DNA of 64,000 nucleotides from CBDCFV01 sp965216425 (GTDB lineage: Bacteria; Chloroflexota; Dehalococcoidia; Lucifugimonadales; UBA3495). Below, piece by piece: positions 1 through 7,281 of this stretch. The DNA lies in the NCBI GenBank assembly GCA_965216425.1, contig CBDCFV010000006.1, forward strand, positions 1,240,001-1,304,000, in the 5' to 3' direction. The notes beneath the pieces are model-generated. The model did no database searches. It was not told the origin of the DNA and worked only from the letters and a program-made list of their open reading frames with translations. The stretch's first letter is position 1, and the number at the start of each line of letters is the position of its first letter. The position numbers and the translations under genes were made by a program.

Positions 1-351
1 CTGAAGTTGGCGGATAGCCTCGATAGTCTCAGGGAAGGGGTCCCTCCGAGACAGGTCGGTAAAGACCTGGTCGGTTGCTGCTTTGGCATCGCCCGCCAAG
101 CCCAACGTTGTGAAAGCGCCCCTGAAAGCCGCCTCCCAACCGTCATAATAGCTCTCGAATGGGCGGCCCGGTTGGATACGGTTGTCCCGGAAGCCGGTGT
201 CCGCCACACGCCATTCCTGAAGCAGTTTTTCCGTGGCGACGGGCAGACCCTGGTCTTCTATGATACGAGCAAAGGTAATGTCCCACACGTTGCCGTTGTT
301 ACGGACCAAGGTGTCGTACATGTCGAAGATTACGGTGGTGATGGGCGGCAT
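1..351 (-). CDS. HAD-family hydrolase, N-terminal part (runs off left edge)
   Basis: Reading the minus strand from an ATG at 351 gives 117 codons open to the window edge. Residues 7-15 read VIFDMYDTL, which is the HAD motif I (DxDx[T/V]) with the nucleophilic and acid/base aspartates. The following helical, Trp/Tyr-rich stretch looks like the start of a cap domain of the HAD-IA (phosphoglycolate phosphatase/haloacid dehalogenase) type. Motifs II-IV lie outside the window, so the substrate cannot be inferred. The overlapping plus-strand frame at 7-426 has no recognisable protein features and is taken as a shadow. The next gene on this strand (the crotonase) lies about 100 nt upstream, so the two could be cotranscribed. 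Confidence 0.85.
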   Translation of the reverse strand, partial: MPPITTVIFDMYDTLVRNNGNVWDITFARIIEDQGLPVATEKLLQEWRVADTGFRDNRIQPGRPFESYYDGWEAAFRGAFTTLGLAGDAKAATDQVFTDLSRRDPFPETIEAIRQLQ

Positions 352-451
352 AAGGCTGTCCTCGTAGTTACCAGTGGTCAGGGGCCAGTAATTAGCGCGC
401 GGTCACCACTATTCAATAGCCACTAATCATTGGCGACCGGCCACTGGACTG

Positions 452-1306
452 CTACCTTCCCTTGAAGTTTGGGCGACGCTTTTCCAGGAAGGCCTGCACC
501 GCTTCCTTATGGTCCTCGGTGCTGCGGGCTTGTTCCTGGGCTACGTGGGCCAGCCGCAGGCTCTCCTGAAGTGTCATGTCCAAGCTCTGGTGCACCAGGT
601 ACTTGATGAGCGACAGGCTCTGGGTAGGTCCCTGCGCCAGCCGCGTCGCCAAGTCCAGGGCCTCGCGCATCAACTGGTCGTCTGAGAAGACCTTGCTGAC
701 CAGCCCCAGTCGGTAGGCCTCCGCGCCGTCGATGCGGTCTCCGGTGTACTGCAAAAGCAGGGTGTTGCTCAACCCGATGAGACGGGGAAGTTGCCAGCAA
801 CTGCCGTCGCCGGGGATCAGGCCCATGCGGACAAATGCTTCGGAGAACTGGGCTTTCTCTGAGGCGACGCGTATGTCGCACCCCAGGGCAATGCCCATGC
901 CCACGCCCATTGCGTGGCCGTTTACCGCGGCGACGGAAGGCTTCTGCAATTCGTGGATGCGCAGGGGCACTTGGGCGGCCCCGCCTTCCGTCGAATACTG
1001 CCTGCGGGCGAACCGGCTTTCCATCCGGCCCCAAGGCAAAGCATCGGAACCTCCGCCGGACTCCGCCCTGGACTCCCGCTCCTGTATGCGCTGGTTGAAG
1101 CCCCGGACGTTGGCGCCGGAGCAGAACGACGGCTCGGTGCCGGTAAGCAGCAACACTCGCTGTTCCGGGTCGTTCTCGAAGTCCTCCAGCGTGCTCAGCA
1201 CCTCTTGGGCCATGTCCGGCCCCATGGCGTTGCGCGTGGGCGGGTCGTGCATGGTCAGGATGAGGACGCCGTCTCTGGTCTCGGTCTGGATGAATTGATG
1301 TTCCAT
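452..1306 (-). CDS. enoyl-CoA hydratase/isomerase (crotonase) family protein
   Basis: A 284-residue crotonase-fold protein. The start at 1306 (MEHQFIQTETRDG) was chosen because the homologous fold begins there; an upstream in-frame codon at 1402 would add 32 unlikely residues. The first oxyanion-hole segment is FCSGANVRGF (about residue 60) and the second is NGHAMGVGMGIALGCD, followed by GLIPGDGSCWQLPRLIG. Crotonases bind acyl-CoA and stabilise a thioester enolate. The two glutamates typical of true enoyl-CoA hydratases are not seen: the GGGCE position reads GVGMG, and the position before the GLIPG loop is not Glu. An Asp sits in PGDG instead, as in some isomerase-like or PaaG-like members. 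Beta-oxidation hydration is therefore not assured; isomerase or degradation of an aromatic or other CoA ester is equally possible. Confidence 0.88.
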   Translation of the reverse strand: MEHQFIQTETRDGVLILTMHDPPTRNAMGPDMAQEVLSTLEDFENDPEQRVLLLTGTEPSFCSGANVRGFNQRIQERESRAESGGGSDALPWGRMESRFARRQYSTEGGAAQVPLRIHELQKPSVAAVNGHAMGVGMGIALGCDIRVASEKAQFSEAFVRMGLIPGDGSCWQLPRLIGLSNTLLLQYTGDRIDGAEAYRLGLVSKVFSDDQLMREALDLATRLAQGPTQSLSLIKYLVHQSLDMTLQESLRLAHVAQEQARSTEDHKEAVQAFLEKRRPNFKGR

Positions 1307-1446
1307 AACAACCGTCCGGTGGCAGCCCCGCTGTCCTATCGCTATAATTCCATCAACCGGTCCATCCGCCATGACAAGGTGGAGGGACTTGGCTCGAACC
1401 ACAGGTTAGCACAAGTGGACGGGCCAAACAACGCAGGAGAATAGCC

Positions 1447-1875
1447 ATGCAGCAAGGTAGCATCGTCAACATTCACATCGCCCGTGTAAAGGGCACCCCG
1501 TCGGACCCGGTACAGGAGGCCACCGCCCTCGCAGGCAAGGGATTGGAGGGTGACCGCAGTTGCAGCGAGACCAACATGCGGCAGGTGCTGGTCATGGACA
1601 AGGAGACCCTGGACGAATTCGGCCTGAACCCCGGCGACGTTAAGGAAAACATCACCATAACCGGCATGGACATGTCCCAGACCAAAGAGGGGCAGGTGTT
1701 CTTCGTCGGTGACCAAGTCACCATGGAGATCGTCGGCGAGTGCGAACCCTGCGGCAAGATGGACGCCCTCCAGCCGGGCCTGCTGGCAAAGATCAACCAC
1801 CGCCGCGGTATGCTGGCCACGGTGATAAACGGGGGAACGTTCAAAGTGGGAGACTCGATTCGGGTGGAGCCGTAG
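1447..1875 (+). CDS. MOSC domain-containing protein
   Basis: A 142-residue protein preceded by AGGAGA at 1435-1440. It is a stand-alone MOSC (molybdenum cofactor sulfurase C-terminal) domain. Visible features are a GLEGDR segment (about residue 31), a beta-barrel pattern, and the conserved cysteine in GECEPCGKMD (about residues 96-105), followed by GMLATVINGGTFKVGD. MOSC domains bind molybdopterin cofactors or sulfur carriers and are thought to pass sulfur or cofactor to molybdoenzymes. No molybdoenzyme or moa/moe gene lies in the window, so the client is unknown. It is divergent from the crotonase at 1306, with a TATAAT-like box between them. Confidence 0.85.
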   Translation: MQQGSIVNIHIARVKGTPSDPVQEATALAGKGLEGDRSCSETNMRQVLVMDKETLDEFGLNPGDVKENITITGMDMSQTKEGQVFFVGDQVTMEIVGECEPCGKMDALQPGLLAKINHRRGMLATVINGGTFKVGDSIRVEP

Positions 1876-1974
1876 CGCTGGGGCATTTGGCGTTGCCGGT
1901 CGCGTCGATACAACATAGTAGAGGAAGTGGTAGGATTGGATTGCGTCAATTCGCTGGGCTGCCAGGAGGCTGAC

Positions 1975-2241
1975 ATGGAATCCAAAGGCGAAATACGTGT
2001 TCGCGTTCTCCCCCCCGGTACGATGTTGGCGGAAGTAGGAGCCAAACTGCGGGAGTATGAGATTCGATACGAGATGTCCAGCGAGAAGATGGCAACGCTT
2101 CTTGAACTGGACGCGATACGTCCGACCGCAGAGGTGCTTAGATGGTATTCGGCTTACCAAGGCGCCAAATTGCTCCGCGCCAAGACCCCCACGACTGGAA
2201 TTCCTGGGACCACTACCAAAGCATACACGAACGCCGACTGA
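1975..2241 (+). CDS. putative antitoxin of a TumE-like (DUF6516) toxin-antitoxin pair
   Basis: An 88-residue protein. The ATG at 1975 is chosen because AGGAGG (1964-1969) lies just upstream; an earlier in-frame start at 1927 has no such site. The core, LREYEIRYEMSSEKMATLL (residues 24-42), followed by EVLRWYSAYQGAKLL, resembles the short helical proteins that precede DUF6516/TumE toxins (typically a YGMSSEEF-like segment then a WxxxY patch). It overlaps the next reading frame by 100 nt, an arrangement seen in coupled TA modules. No DNA-binding motif is certain. The role is inferred from size, order and motif resemblance only. Confidence 0.6.
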   Translation: MESKGEIRVRVLPPGTMLAEVGAKLREYEIRYEMSSEKMATLLELDAIRPTAEVLRWYSAYQGAKLLRAKTPTTGIPGTTTKAYTNAD

Positions 2242-2609
2242 GCACACATCCTTTCGTAGTGAGCGATACCCTTACCTTCAGTAATGAGGGCGAGGGTATT
2301 ATTTTGCAGTGCGGATTGGTCCAATGCTACGAAAATGTAATGTTGGAAGTGGAGAAATGGTTTGAGACCCGTCACTATGGGAACACGCTTAGGGTACGGT
2401 GCCAAACCTATACTTACATTGGTTGGCTGCCGGGCGAGCATTTGTTGCTGAAGTATCACAACCTACACCAGGACCCTGACGAATATCATCACCGCGTCTA
2501 CGATCCGGTCACCGGCGTTGAAGTATTCCACGAGGTCTTGCAACGCTACCAGTTCCCGACCTTCACGGAAGTACTGGATGAATTGCAAGTCATCGTCGAG
2601 AGACTGTAG
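2142..2609 (+). CDS. TumE-like / DUF6516 family putative toxin
   Basis: A 155-codon frame. The C-terminal two thirds match the pattern of the DUF6516 family: a central YTYIGWLPGEHLLLKYHN segment (Tyr-rich strand, then the family's RYDN-like motif, here KYHN), an HH pair in DEYHHRVYDPVTGVEVF, and a closing FPTFTEVLDELQVI helix. The family is linked to TA systems and proposed to be ribonuclease-like. The start is uncertain. The ATG at 2142 gives the large overlap with the upstream gene and includes a plausible YQSIHERRLS helix; a GTG at 2259 would avoid the overlap but lose that helix. There is no good ribosome binding site at either, which suggests translational coupling. Confidence 0.6.
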   Translation: MVFGLPRRQIAPRQDPHDWNSWDHYQSIHERRLSTHPFVVSDTLTFSNEGEGIILQCGLVQCYENVMLEVEKWFETRHYGNTLRVRCQTYTYIGWLPGEHLLLKYHNLHQDPDEYHHRVYDPVTGVEVFHEVLQRYQFPTFTEVLDELQVIVERL

Positions 2610-2624
2610 ACCCCATCCGTTATC

Positions 2625-2653
2625 TTGACACCGTAGTTTCCCGCACTTACGAT
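2625..2653 (+). promoter_or_regulatory. sigma70-type promoter for the DUF1800-DUF1501-NHL genes
   Basis: TTGACA (2625-2630), a 17-bp spacer and TACGAT (2648-2653) lie about 145 bp upstream of the DUF1800 start. The -35 is perfect and the -10 matches 4 of 6. Confidence 0.55.
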
Positions 2654-2798
2654 GACAAAGGCGTTTTATGTCGTTTCGTCTAAGACGTTTTGGCATATCC
2701 AAACAGCCATTTTCGCAGTGAATCTGCCTTAAGTAAGCGCACAATCAGGCCCACAACGTTAGCCGATTGGCTTGACCACTAATGGAGGAGGGACCAAG

Positions 2799-4202
2799 AT
2801 GCCGACCAAAGACGAAATTTCCCTGATGGCCCACTTGATGCGGCGGGCAGGTTTCGGTGCTCCCTACGCAGAATTGGAGGCGCGCGCCGCCAAGGGATAC
2901 GAAGCCACCGTCGAAGAGCTTTTGTACCCCGAAAACCAGCCTCCGATTGACGACGACCTGCTTTACCGCTTCTTCCCCGCGTTGGAAGGGGCGCTGAGTC
3001 CGACCGCCAATCAGTCGGAATGGGTGTACCGGATGGTGAACACCCAGCGGCCGCTGGAAGAGAAGATGGCCCTCTTCTGGCACCAGCTGTTCGCCACCGG
3101 CAACTCCAAGGTGGACAATCCCCCGGAGATTACCCAGCAGATCAAGATGTTCCGGCAGCATGGCTTGGGCAAGTTCGACAACCTGCTGGTGGAACTGGCC
3201 AAGAACCCGGCCATGATCTACTGGCTGGACAACAACGGGAACCACAACGGAGCAATCAACGAGAACTGGGGCCGGGAACTGCTGGAGCTGTTCTCCATGG
3301 GAGTGGGCAACTACTCCGAGGACGACATTAAAGAGGCGTCCCGCGCGTTCACCGGCTGGACCATCGCTCCCAAGATACCCCGCAACCCGCTGGGCCGGTT
3401 CTACTGGAGCTTCGAGTACAAGCCGGAAGACCACGACGACGGCGAGAAAGAATTCCTGGGCCACCGCGGACGGCTCGGCGGAGAGGACGTCATCAACATA
3501 GTGGTGCGGCAGCCGGCGACAGCCAAGTTCCTGGCCCGCCACCTGTACAATTACTTCGTCGCCGACGAGCCCCAAGTGCCCAGTTGGAACATCACCCCGC
3601 CGGGAGACCCGGAGGCCGTTGACGCCCTTATCAAGGCTTACAACGACTCGAACTATGACGTCCGCGAGATGCTGCGGGTGCTCTTCCTGTCAGATTTCTT
3701 CAAGAACGCCAGGTTTACCAGGGTGAAGAGTCCGGCGGAATTAGTGGTAGGCACCGTCCGGTTGGCCGGAAACTACAACACCTACAGGCCCGGGTTCATG
3801 GCCTTAGCTTCCGAGTGCGATTTCCAAGGACAGGAACTGCTCAATCCGCCCAGCGTGGAAAGCTGGCACACCGGCTCCGAGTGGATCGATGGCGGCTCGC
3901 TGGTGCGGCGGATCAACTTCGCCGCCGGCTTGTTGGGCAACACGTCGCTACCGGGCGTCCGCACCATGGTGGACAGCCTCAAGGCCAGGAACCCACAGAC
4001 TCCGGCGGAGTTGGTGGAAGGGTGCCTCGACGTGGTCGGACCCATCGAGGTGAGCGACATTACCCGCGGAGAGTTGCTGGCCCAAGCCGAGGAGACCGGC
4101 GAACTCCGCTGGGACACCGAGGAGAACGCCAAGCAGTCCGAGCAAAAGGTTGGGCTGATGCTGGCGCTGATCGCCTCTTCCAGGGACTTCCAATTCGCAT
4201 AA
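2799..4202 (+). CDS. DUF1800 family protein
   Basis: A 467-residue protein starting at MPTKDEISLMAHLMRRAGFG. The ATG at 2799 follows GGAGGAGGGA. The opening LMRRAGFGA, the central ALFWHQLFATG, and GRELLELFSMGVGNYSE followed by EASRAFTGW are hallmarks of the DUF1800 family (PF08811). Members are nearly always encoded next to DUF1501 proteins, as here, and are thought to be envelope or exported proteins of unknown biochemical role. No signal peptide is obvious, while the DUF1501 partner likewise starts directly at its folded core. A U-tailed hairpin lies just after the stop, before the DUF1501 gene. Confidence 0.9.
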   Translation: MPTKDEISLMAHLMRRAGFGAPYAELEARAAKGYEATVEELLYPENQPPIDDDLLYRFFPALEGALSPTANQSEWVYRMVNTQRPLEEKMALFWHQLFATGNSKVDNPPEITQQIKMFRQHGLGKFDNLLVELAKNPAMIYWLDNNGNHNGAINENWGRELLELFSMGVGNYSEDDIKEASRAFTGWTIAPKIPRNPLGRFYWSFEYKPEDHDDGEKEFLGHRGRLGGEDVINIVVRQPATAKFLARHLYNYFVADEPQVPSWNITPPGDPEAVDALIKAYNDSNYDVREMLRVLFLSDFFKNARFTRVKSPAELVVGTVRLAGNYNTYRPGFMALASECDFQGQELLNPPSVESWHTGSEWIDGGSLVRRINFAAGLLGNTSLPGVRTMVDSLKARNPQTPAELVEGCLDVVGPIEVSDITRGELLAQAEETGELRWDTEENAKQSEQKVGLMLALIASSRDFQFA

Positions 4203-4205
4203 CCC

Positions 4206-4226
4206 AAGCCGGGCATCCGGCTTTTT
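4206..4226 (+). terminator. intrinsic terminator or attenuator after the DUF1800 gene
   Basis: AAGCCGG (4206-4212), a GCAT loop and CCGGCTT (4217-4223) run directly into a T run ending at 4226. It lies 3 nt after the DUF1800 stop and 105 nt before the DUF1501 start, so it probably reduces read-through into the partner gene. Confidence 0.7.
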
Positions 4227-4227
4227 C

Positions 4228-4266
4228 ACCGTAGAGAGCGCGGAGATCGCAGAGTTTTTTGTGAAT
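4228..4266. repeat. dispersed CGCGGAG/CGCAGAG repeat, single arm
   Basis: The stretch with GAGAGCGCGGAG and CGCAGAGTTTTTT resembles one arm of the larger inverted repeat at 14015-14105. It lies in the gap between the DUF1800 and DUF1501 genes. No coding potential is seen. Confidence 0.45.
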
Positions 4267-4330
4267 CAGACGCAAAATCTAACTCGGCGGTCCCTGCGCC
4301 CCGGCGGTAAATTAGAAAGGAGGCAGGCAA

Positions 4331-5467
4331 ATGTCAACGACCAAGAAAGACCCGGTGTTGGTGGTGTTTCAGCTTACCGGGGCCAACGACTACCTTAACA
4401 CCGTCATTCCCTACACCGACCCCAACTACCGGGACGCCCGACCTCGAGTCGGTATCCCGGAAGACAAGGTTATCCCCATCGACGACGAACTGGCCTTTAA
4501 CCCCCAGATGGCCCCGATGAAGAAGCTGTTTGACGAGGGCAAGATGGCCATCGTCCACGGCATCGGCTACGAAAACTCGCCGCGCTCTCACTTCCGCTCC
4601 ATGGATATCTGGCACACCTGCGAGCCCGACAAGCTAGGGACGGAAGGCTGGGCCGGCAAGGTCATCCGCGACTTGGACCCGGAGGGCGAGAACGTTCTGA
4701 AGGGAATAAACTTCGGGCAGGGGTTGCCCCGGGCGCTGGCCCTGCGGGGAGTGCCGGTGACCTCCGTCTCCAACCTGGAGTCCTACGGGGTGCTCTCCAA
4801 CGTATCCGGTATCTCCGGCGAGGAGCAGCGGGCGCAAATCCTGGACAGGTTTGCCCGCATGTACTCTCCCGCCATCGGCACCGGCGCGGTCATGGACTAC
4901 TTGGGCCAGACCGGACGGGACGCGCTAAAGGGCGCCGACATTTTGAGAGTGGCGCCGGAGCGGTACTCCTCCAGCATCGAGTACGCCGACACCCCCATCG
5001 CCAAAAACCTGAAGAGCATCGCCCAAGTGCACATGGCCGATCTGGGCACGCAGCTCTTCTACACCCAGCACGGCAGCTTCGACACTCACTTCAACCAGAC
5101 GCCGATGCACACCAAGCTCTGGATTGACACCTCGCGGGCCATCAGCGACTTCTTTGACGACCTGAAGGAGCATGACGCCGGGGACAACCTGGTAATGATG
5201 ATATTCACCGAGTTCGGACGCCGGGTTAAGGACAACGGCACCGGCACCGACCACGGCGCCGGCGGCGTTGCCTTCGTGATAGGCGACCAGGTTAAGGGCG
5301 GACACTACAGCACCTACCCGTCGCTTAAGCCGGAAGACCTGCAGTCGGGCGACCTGGCCCCCAACTACGACTTCCGCGGCTTCTACTCCACCATGGTGGA
5401 CAAGTGGCTGGGGCTGGACCCGGTGCCGGTCGTTGGCGGCCAGTTCGAGCAGCTTGATCTCGTTTAA
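4331..5467 (+). CDS. DUF1501 family protein
   Basis: A 378-residue protein preceded by AAAGGAGG. DUF1501 (PF07394) proteins share an alkaline-phosphatase/sulfatase-like core. Visible hallmarks are VVFQLTGANDYLNTVIPY near the N-terminus, SHFRSMDIWHTCEP (about residue 90), QHGSFDTHFNQ (about residue 255), and FTEFGRRVKDNGTGTDHGAG (about residue 295), which carry the Asp/His residues expected to bind metal. The function is unknown; the DUF1800-DUF1501 pairing is widespread. A close paralogue occurs at 27109-28236, where the DUF1800 partner is missing. It is followed by an NHL protein 52 nt downstream, probably in the same transcript. Confidence 0.92.
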   Translation: MSTTKKDPVLVVFQLTGANDYLNTVIPYTDPNYRDARPRVGIPEDKVIPIDDELAFNPQMAPMKKLFDEGKMAIVHGIGYENSPRSHFRSMDIWHTCEPDKLGTEGWAGKVIRDLDPEGENVLKGINFGQGLPRALALRGVPVTSVSNLESYGVLSNVSGISGEEQRAQILDRFARMYSPAIGTGAVMDYLGQTGRDALKGADILRVAPERYSSSIEYADTPIAKNLKSIAQVHMADLGTQLFYTQHGSFDTHFNQTPMHTKLWIDTSRAISDFFDDLKEHDAGDNLVMMIFTEFGRRVKDNGTGTDHGAGGVAFVIGDQVKGGHYSTYPSLKPEDLQSGDLAPNYDFRGFYSTMVDKWLGLDPVPVVGGQFEQLDLV

Positions 5468-5519
5468 CAGCACCAACCAGAAGGACCAAGCAATACAAGT
5501 CCGGTAACAGGAGATAGCA

Positions 5520-6518
5520 ATGCTGACTACCGTTGCCGCCGGCCGCGTATATGACTTCAACTACTGTATCGGCATGTACGCGGGCTCCGGCCAAGGTTTC
5601 TGGGCGCCGCAGGACTTCGTCCTCGGCCCAAATGGCATAGTTTACGTCGTCAGCCGCGGCCAAGAGGAATTGGGCCAGCGGATCACCCGGGTTTCCTTGA
5701 CCCACGATTTTCTCGGCCAGTTCGGCGGATTCGGCTACGGCGACGGCCAGTTTGTGTGGCCGCGCTCCCTCGACATGAGCCAGGACGAGCTTCTATACGT
5801 GTCGGACGAGCAGACCCACCGTATAATCAGCTTTAACACCGACGGGACTTTCCAAGGGTCATGGGGCACACCCGGCGATGGCGAGGGTCAACTTAACGGC
5901 CCTTCCGGCTTGGCCTTTGACAAGGACGACAACCTTTACGTGGTGGACAGCATGAACCACCGGGTGCAGTTGTTCACCAAGGACGGCAAGTTCCTGACCA
6001 TGTGGGGCGGCCACGGTACCGCCGACGGGCAGTTCGACCTGCCGTGGGGCATCTGCGTGGACCGGAATGGCGACGTTTACGTGGCCGACTGGCAAAACAG
6101 CCGGGTGCAGAAGTTCAGTCCCAACGGCCAGTTCTTGAGGAAATTCGAGGCCGCCGAGAACGGCGTGGGCGCCATTGAGCGGCCATGCGGCGTAGCCGTG
6201 GACTCGGACGGCGACGTTTACGTCACCGACTGGAGCACCCACAAGGTACAGGTCTACGGCCCGGACGGGACTTTCATTACGTCTCTCGTCGGCGATGCGC
6301 AGGAGCCCTCGCCGTGGACGCAGACCTACGTCGCCGCCAACCCGGATATGGTCAAAGCCCGGCGGCGGGCCAACATGGAGCCGGAATGGAGGTTCCGACG
6401 CCCAACGGCCGTCAATGTAGACGACCAGGACAGGATCTTCGTGCTGGAGTCCGCCCGCGCCCGCCTACAGGTGTACAACAAGGACAAGGACTACGAAGAG
6501 CCTCCCATAAACCTGTAG
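5520..6518 (+). CDS. NHL-repeat beta-propeller protein
   Basis: A 332-residue protein with AGGAGA 7 nt before the ATG. At least five NHL-type blades are visible, each with a segment like GxFxxxWGxxGxxxGQF.xPxGIAVDxxGNVYVADxxNxRVQ (for example ICVDRNGDVYVADWQNSRVQ). These fold into a six-bladed propeller used as a binding platform. There is no signal peptide, and no enzymatic domain is attached. The position directly after DUF1501 suggests it belongs to the same functional unit. Related to, but not closely similar to, the NHL protein at 50576-51610, whose repeats have a different consensus (AGTGxxGYSGDGG). Confidence 0.9.
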   Translation: MLTTVAAGRVYDFNYCIGMYAGSGQGFWAPQDFVLGPNGIVYVVSRGQEELGQRITRVSLTHDFLGQFGGFGYGDGQFVWPRSLDMSQDELLYVSDEQTHRIISFNTDGTFQGSWGTPGDGEGQLNGPSGLAFDKDDNLYVVDSMNHRVQLFTKDGKFLTMWGGHGTADGQFDLPWGICVDRNGDVYVADWQNSRVQKFSPNGQFLRKFEAAENGVGAIERPCGVAVDSDGDVYVTDWSTHKVQVYGPDGTFITSLVGDAQEPSPWTQTYVAANPDMVKARRRANMEPEWRFRRPTAVNVDDQDRIFVLESARARLQVYNKDKDYEEPPINL

Positions 6519-6610
6519 CCCGGCTTCTAACCCTGGGACAAACTGCCAGCTCTCCTAGCCTATGCCATAGCAGACCCCGACGCGCCGATGAGAGTAGTGG
6601 CGTTTTCGGG

Positions 6611-6648
6611 CACCCTTCATATTCTTCTGACGAAGAATATGAAGGGTG
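6611..6648. repeat. perfect 17-bp inverted repeat (hairpin) in an intergenic gap
   Basis: Arms 6611-6627 and 6632-6648 are perfectly complementary around the loop TGAC. There is no T run, so it is not a typical terminator. It could be a REP-like element or the remnant of a small mobile repeat. It is the only clear structure in the gap 6519-6823. Confidence 0.7.
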
Positions 6649-6823
6649 GGAGTATCCGAATAACCCAATATGCATATCAGCGTAGGTAAAGGCCGGGAGA
6701 CATGGTATCTTGACCTGTTCGTAGTACAATCCCTACTATGCTTGTCATTTCTCATAATGGTATGAAATTTTCGAACAGGCCAATGACGGCAAGGTAGGGA
6801 CCTTTTTAGCCATCATACAGGGA

Positions 6824-7048
6824 ATGGGTCCCATCGTTATAGCAGTAGCGGCAGAGACGCTTGTACTGATAGAGGGAATTGAAATGCTTGCCGAGAGGTA
6901 CTTAAGACGGCGGTATCAAGAAGGACGCGAAGCAGAGCGTAAGGAATTGAACGAAGCATGGGAAGCATGGTTAAAGCGGCGCGATGAGGCCATGGCCAAT
7001 AATCAACCCTTCAACGAACTTCCGCCTTCCCAACTTGCATCCAAGTAA
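6824..7048 (+). CDS. small hypothetical protein, hydrophobic start then charged helix
   Basis: A 74-residue frame. The first 17 residues (IVIAVAAETLVLI core) are hydrophobic, followed by a long Arg/Glu-rich helix (YLRRRYQEGREAERKELNEA) and EAWLKRRDEA. The amino-acid composition is protein-like, and an intrinsic terminator follows closely after the stop. CAGGGA just before the ATG is a weak ribosome binding site. Proteins of this shape are common as accessory small proteins in Chloroflexota and cyanobacteria, but I cannot name a function. It could be a membrane-tethered coiled coil. Confidence 0.45.
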   Translation: MGPIVIAVAAETLVLIEGIEMLAERYLRRRYQEGREAERKELNEAWEAWLKRRDEAMANNQPFNELPPSQLASK

Positions 7049-7069
7049 CCCTGCCGGTGTCCCCGCAAC

Positions 7070-7108
7070 AACAGCCCCGGTGTTCAACCGCTGGGGCTGT
7101 TTACTTTC
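7070..7108 (+). terminator. intrinsic terminator
   Basis: AACAGCCCC (7070-7078) pairs with GGGGCTGTT (7093-7101), followed by the T-rich TTACTTTC. It ends the 6824 small gene before the selenoglutaredoxin. Confidence 0.65.
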
Positions 7109-7222
7109 GTGCGTAATTCCCTGGATATCCAACCGCATCTCCCAGCAATCCGGAAATCGCCCCGCTATCTTTGGTGTGTCCATCACTTTCTGCGGACCCG
7201 GAATATGGGAGTGGGAACATCG

Positions 7223-7252
7223 TTGACATTAACCAAACCGGCGATTTACCCT
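7223..7252 (+). promoter_or_regulatory. probable promoter of the glutaredoxin-DinB selenoprotein gene
   Basis: A perfect TTGACA (7223-7228), an 18-bp spacer and a weak TACCCT (7247-7252) lie 30 bp upstream of the ATG. The preceding terminator isolates the gene, so a promoter here is expected. Confidence 0.45.
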
Positions 7253-7281
7253 AACCTGCGCAGAGTCGAGAGGAGGCAGCT

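Noticed and set aside
7..426. Plus-strand 139-residue frame at the left edge
   Set aside because: The minus strand carries a clear HAD motif I protein in this region; the plus frame has no motif or ribosome binding site.
914..1444. Long plus-strand frames across the crotonase gene
   Set aside because: They are opposite-frame shadows of the crotonase, with low-complexity composition.
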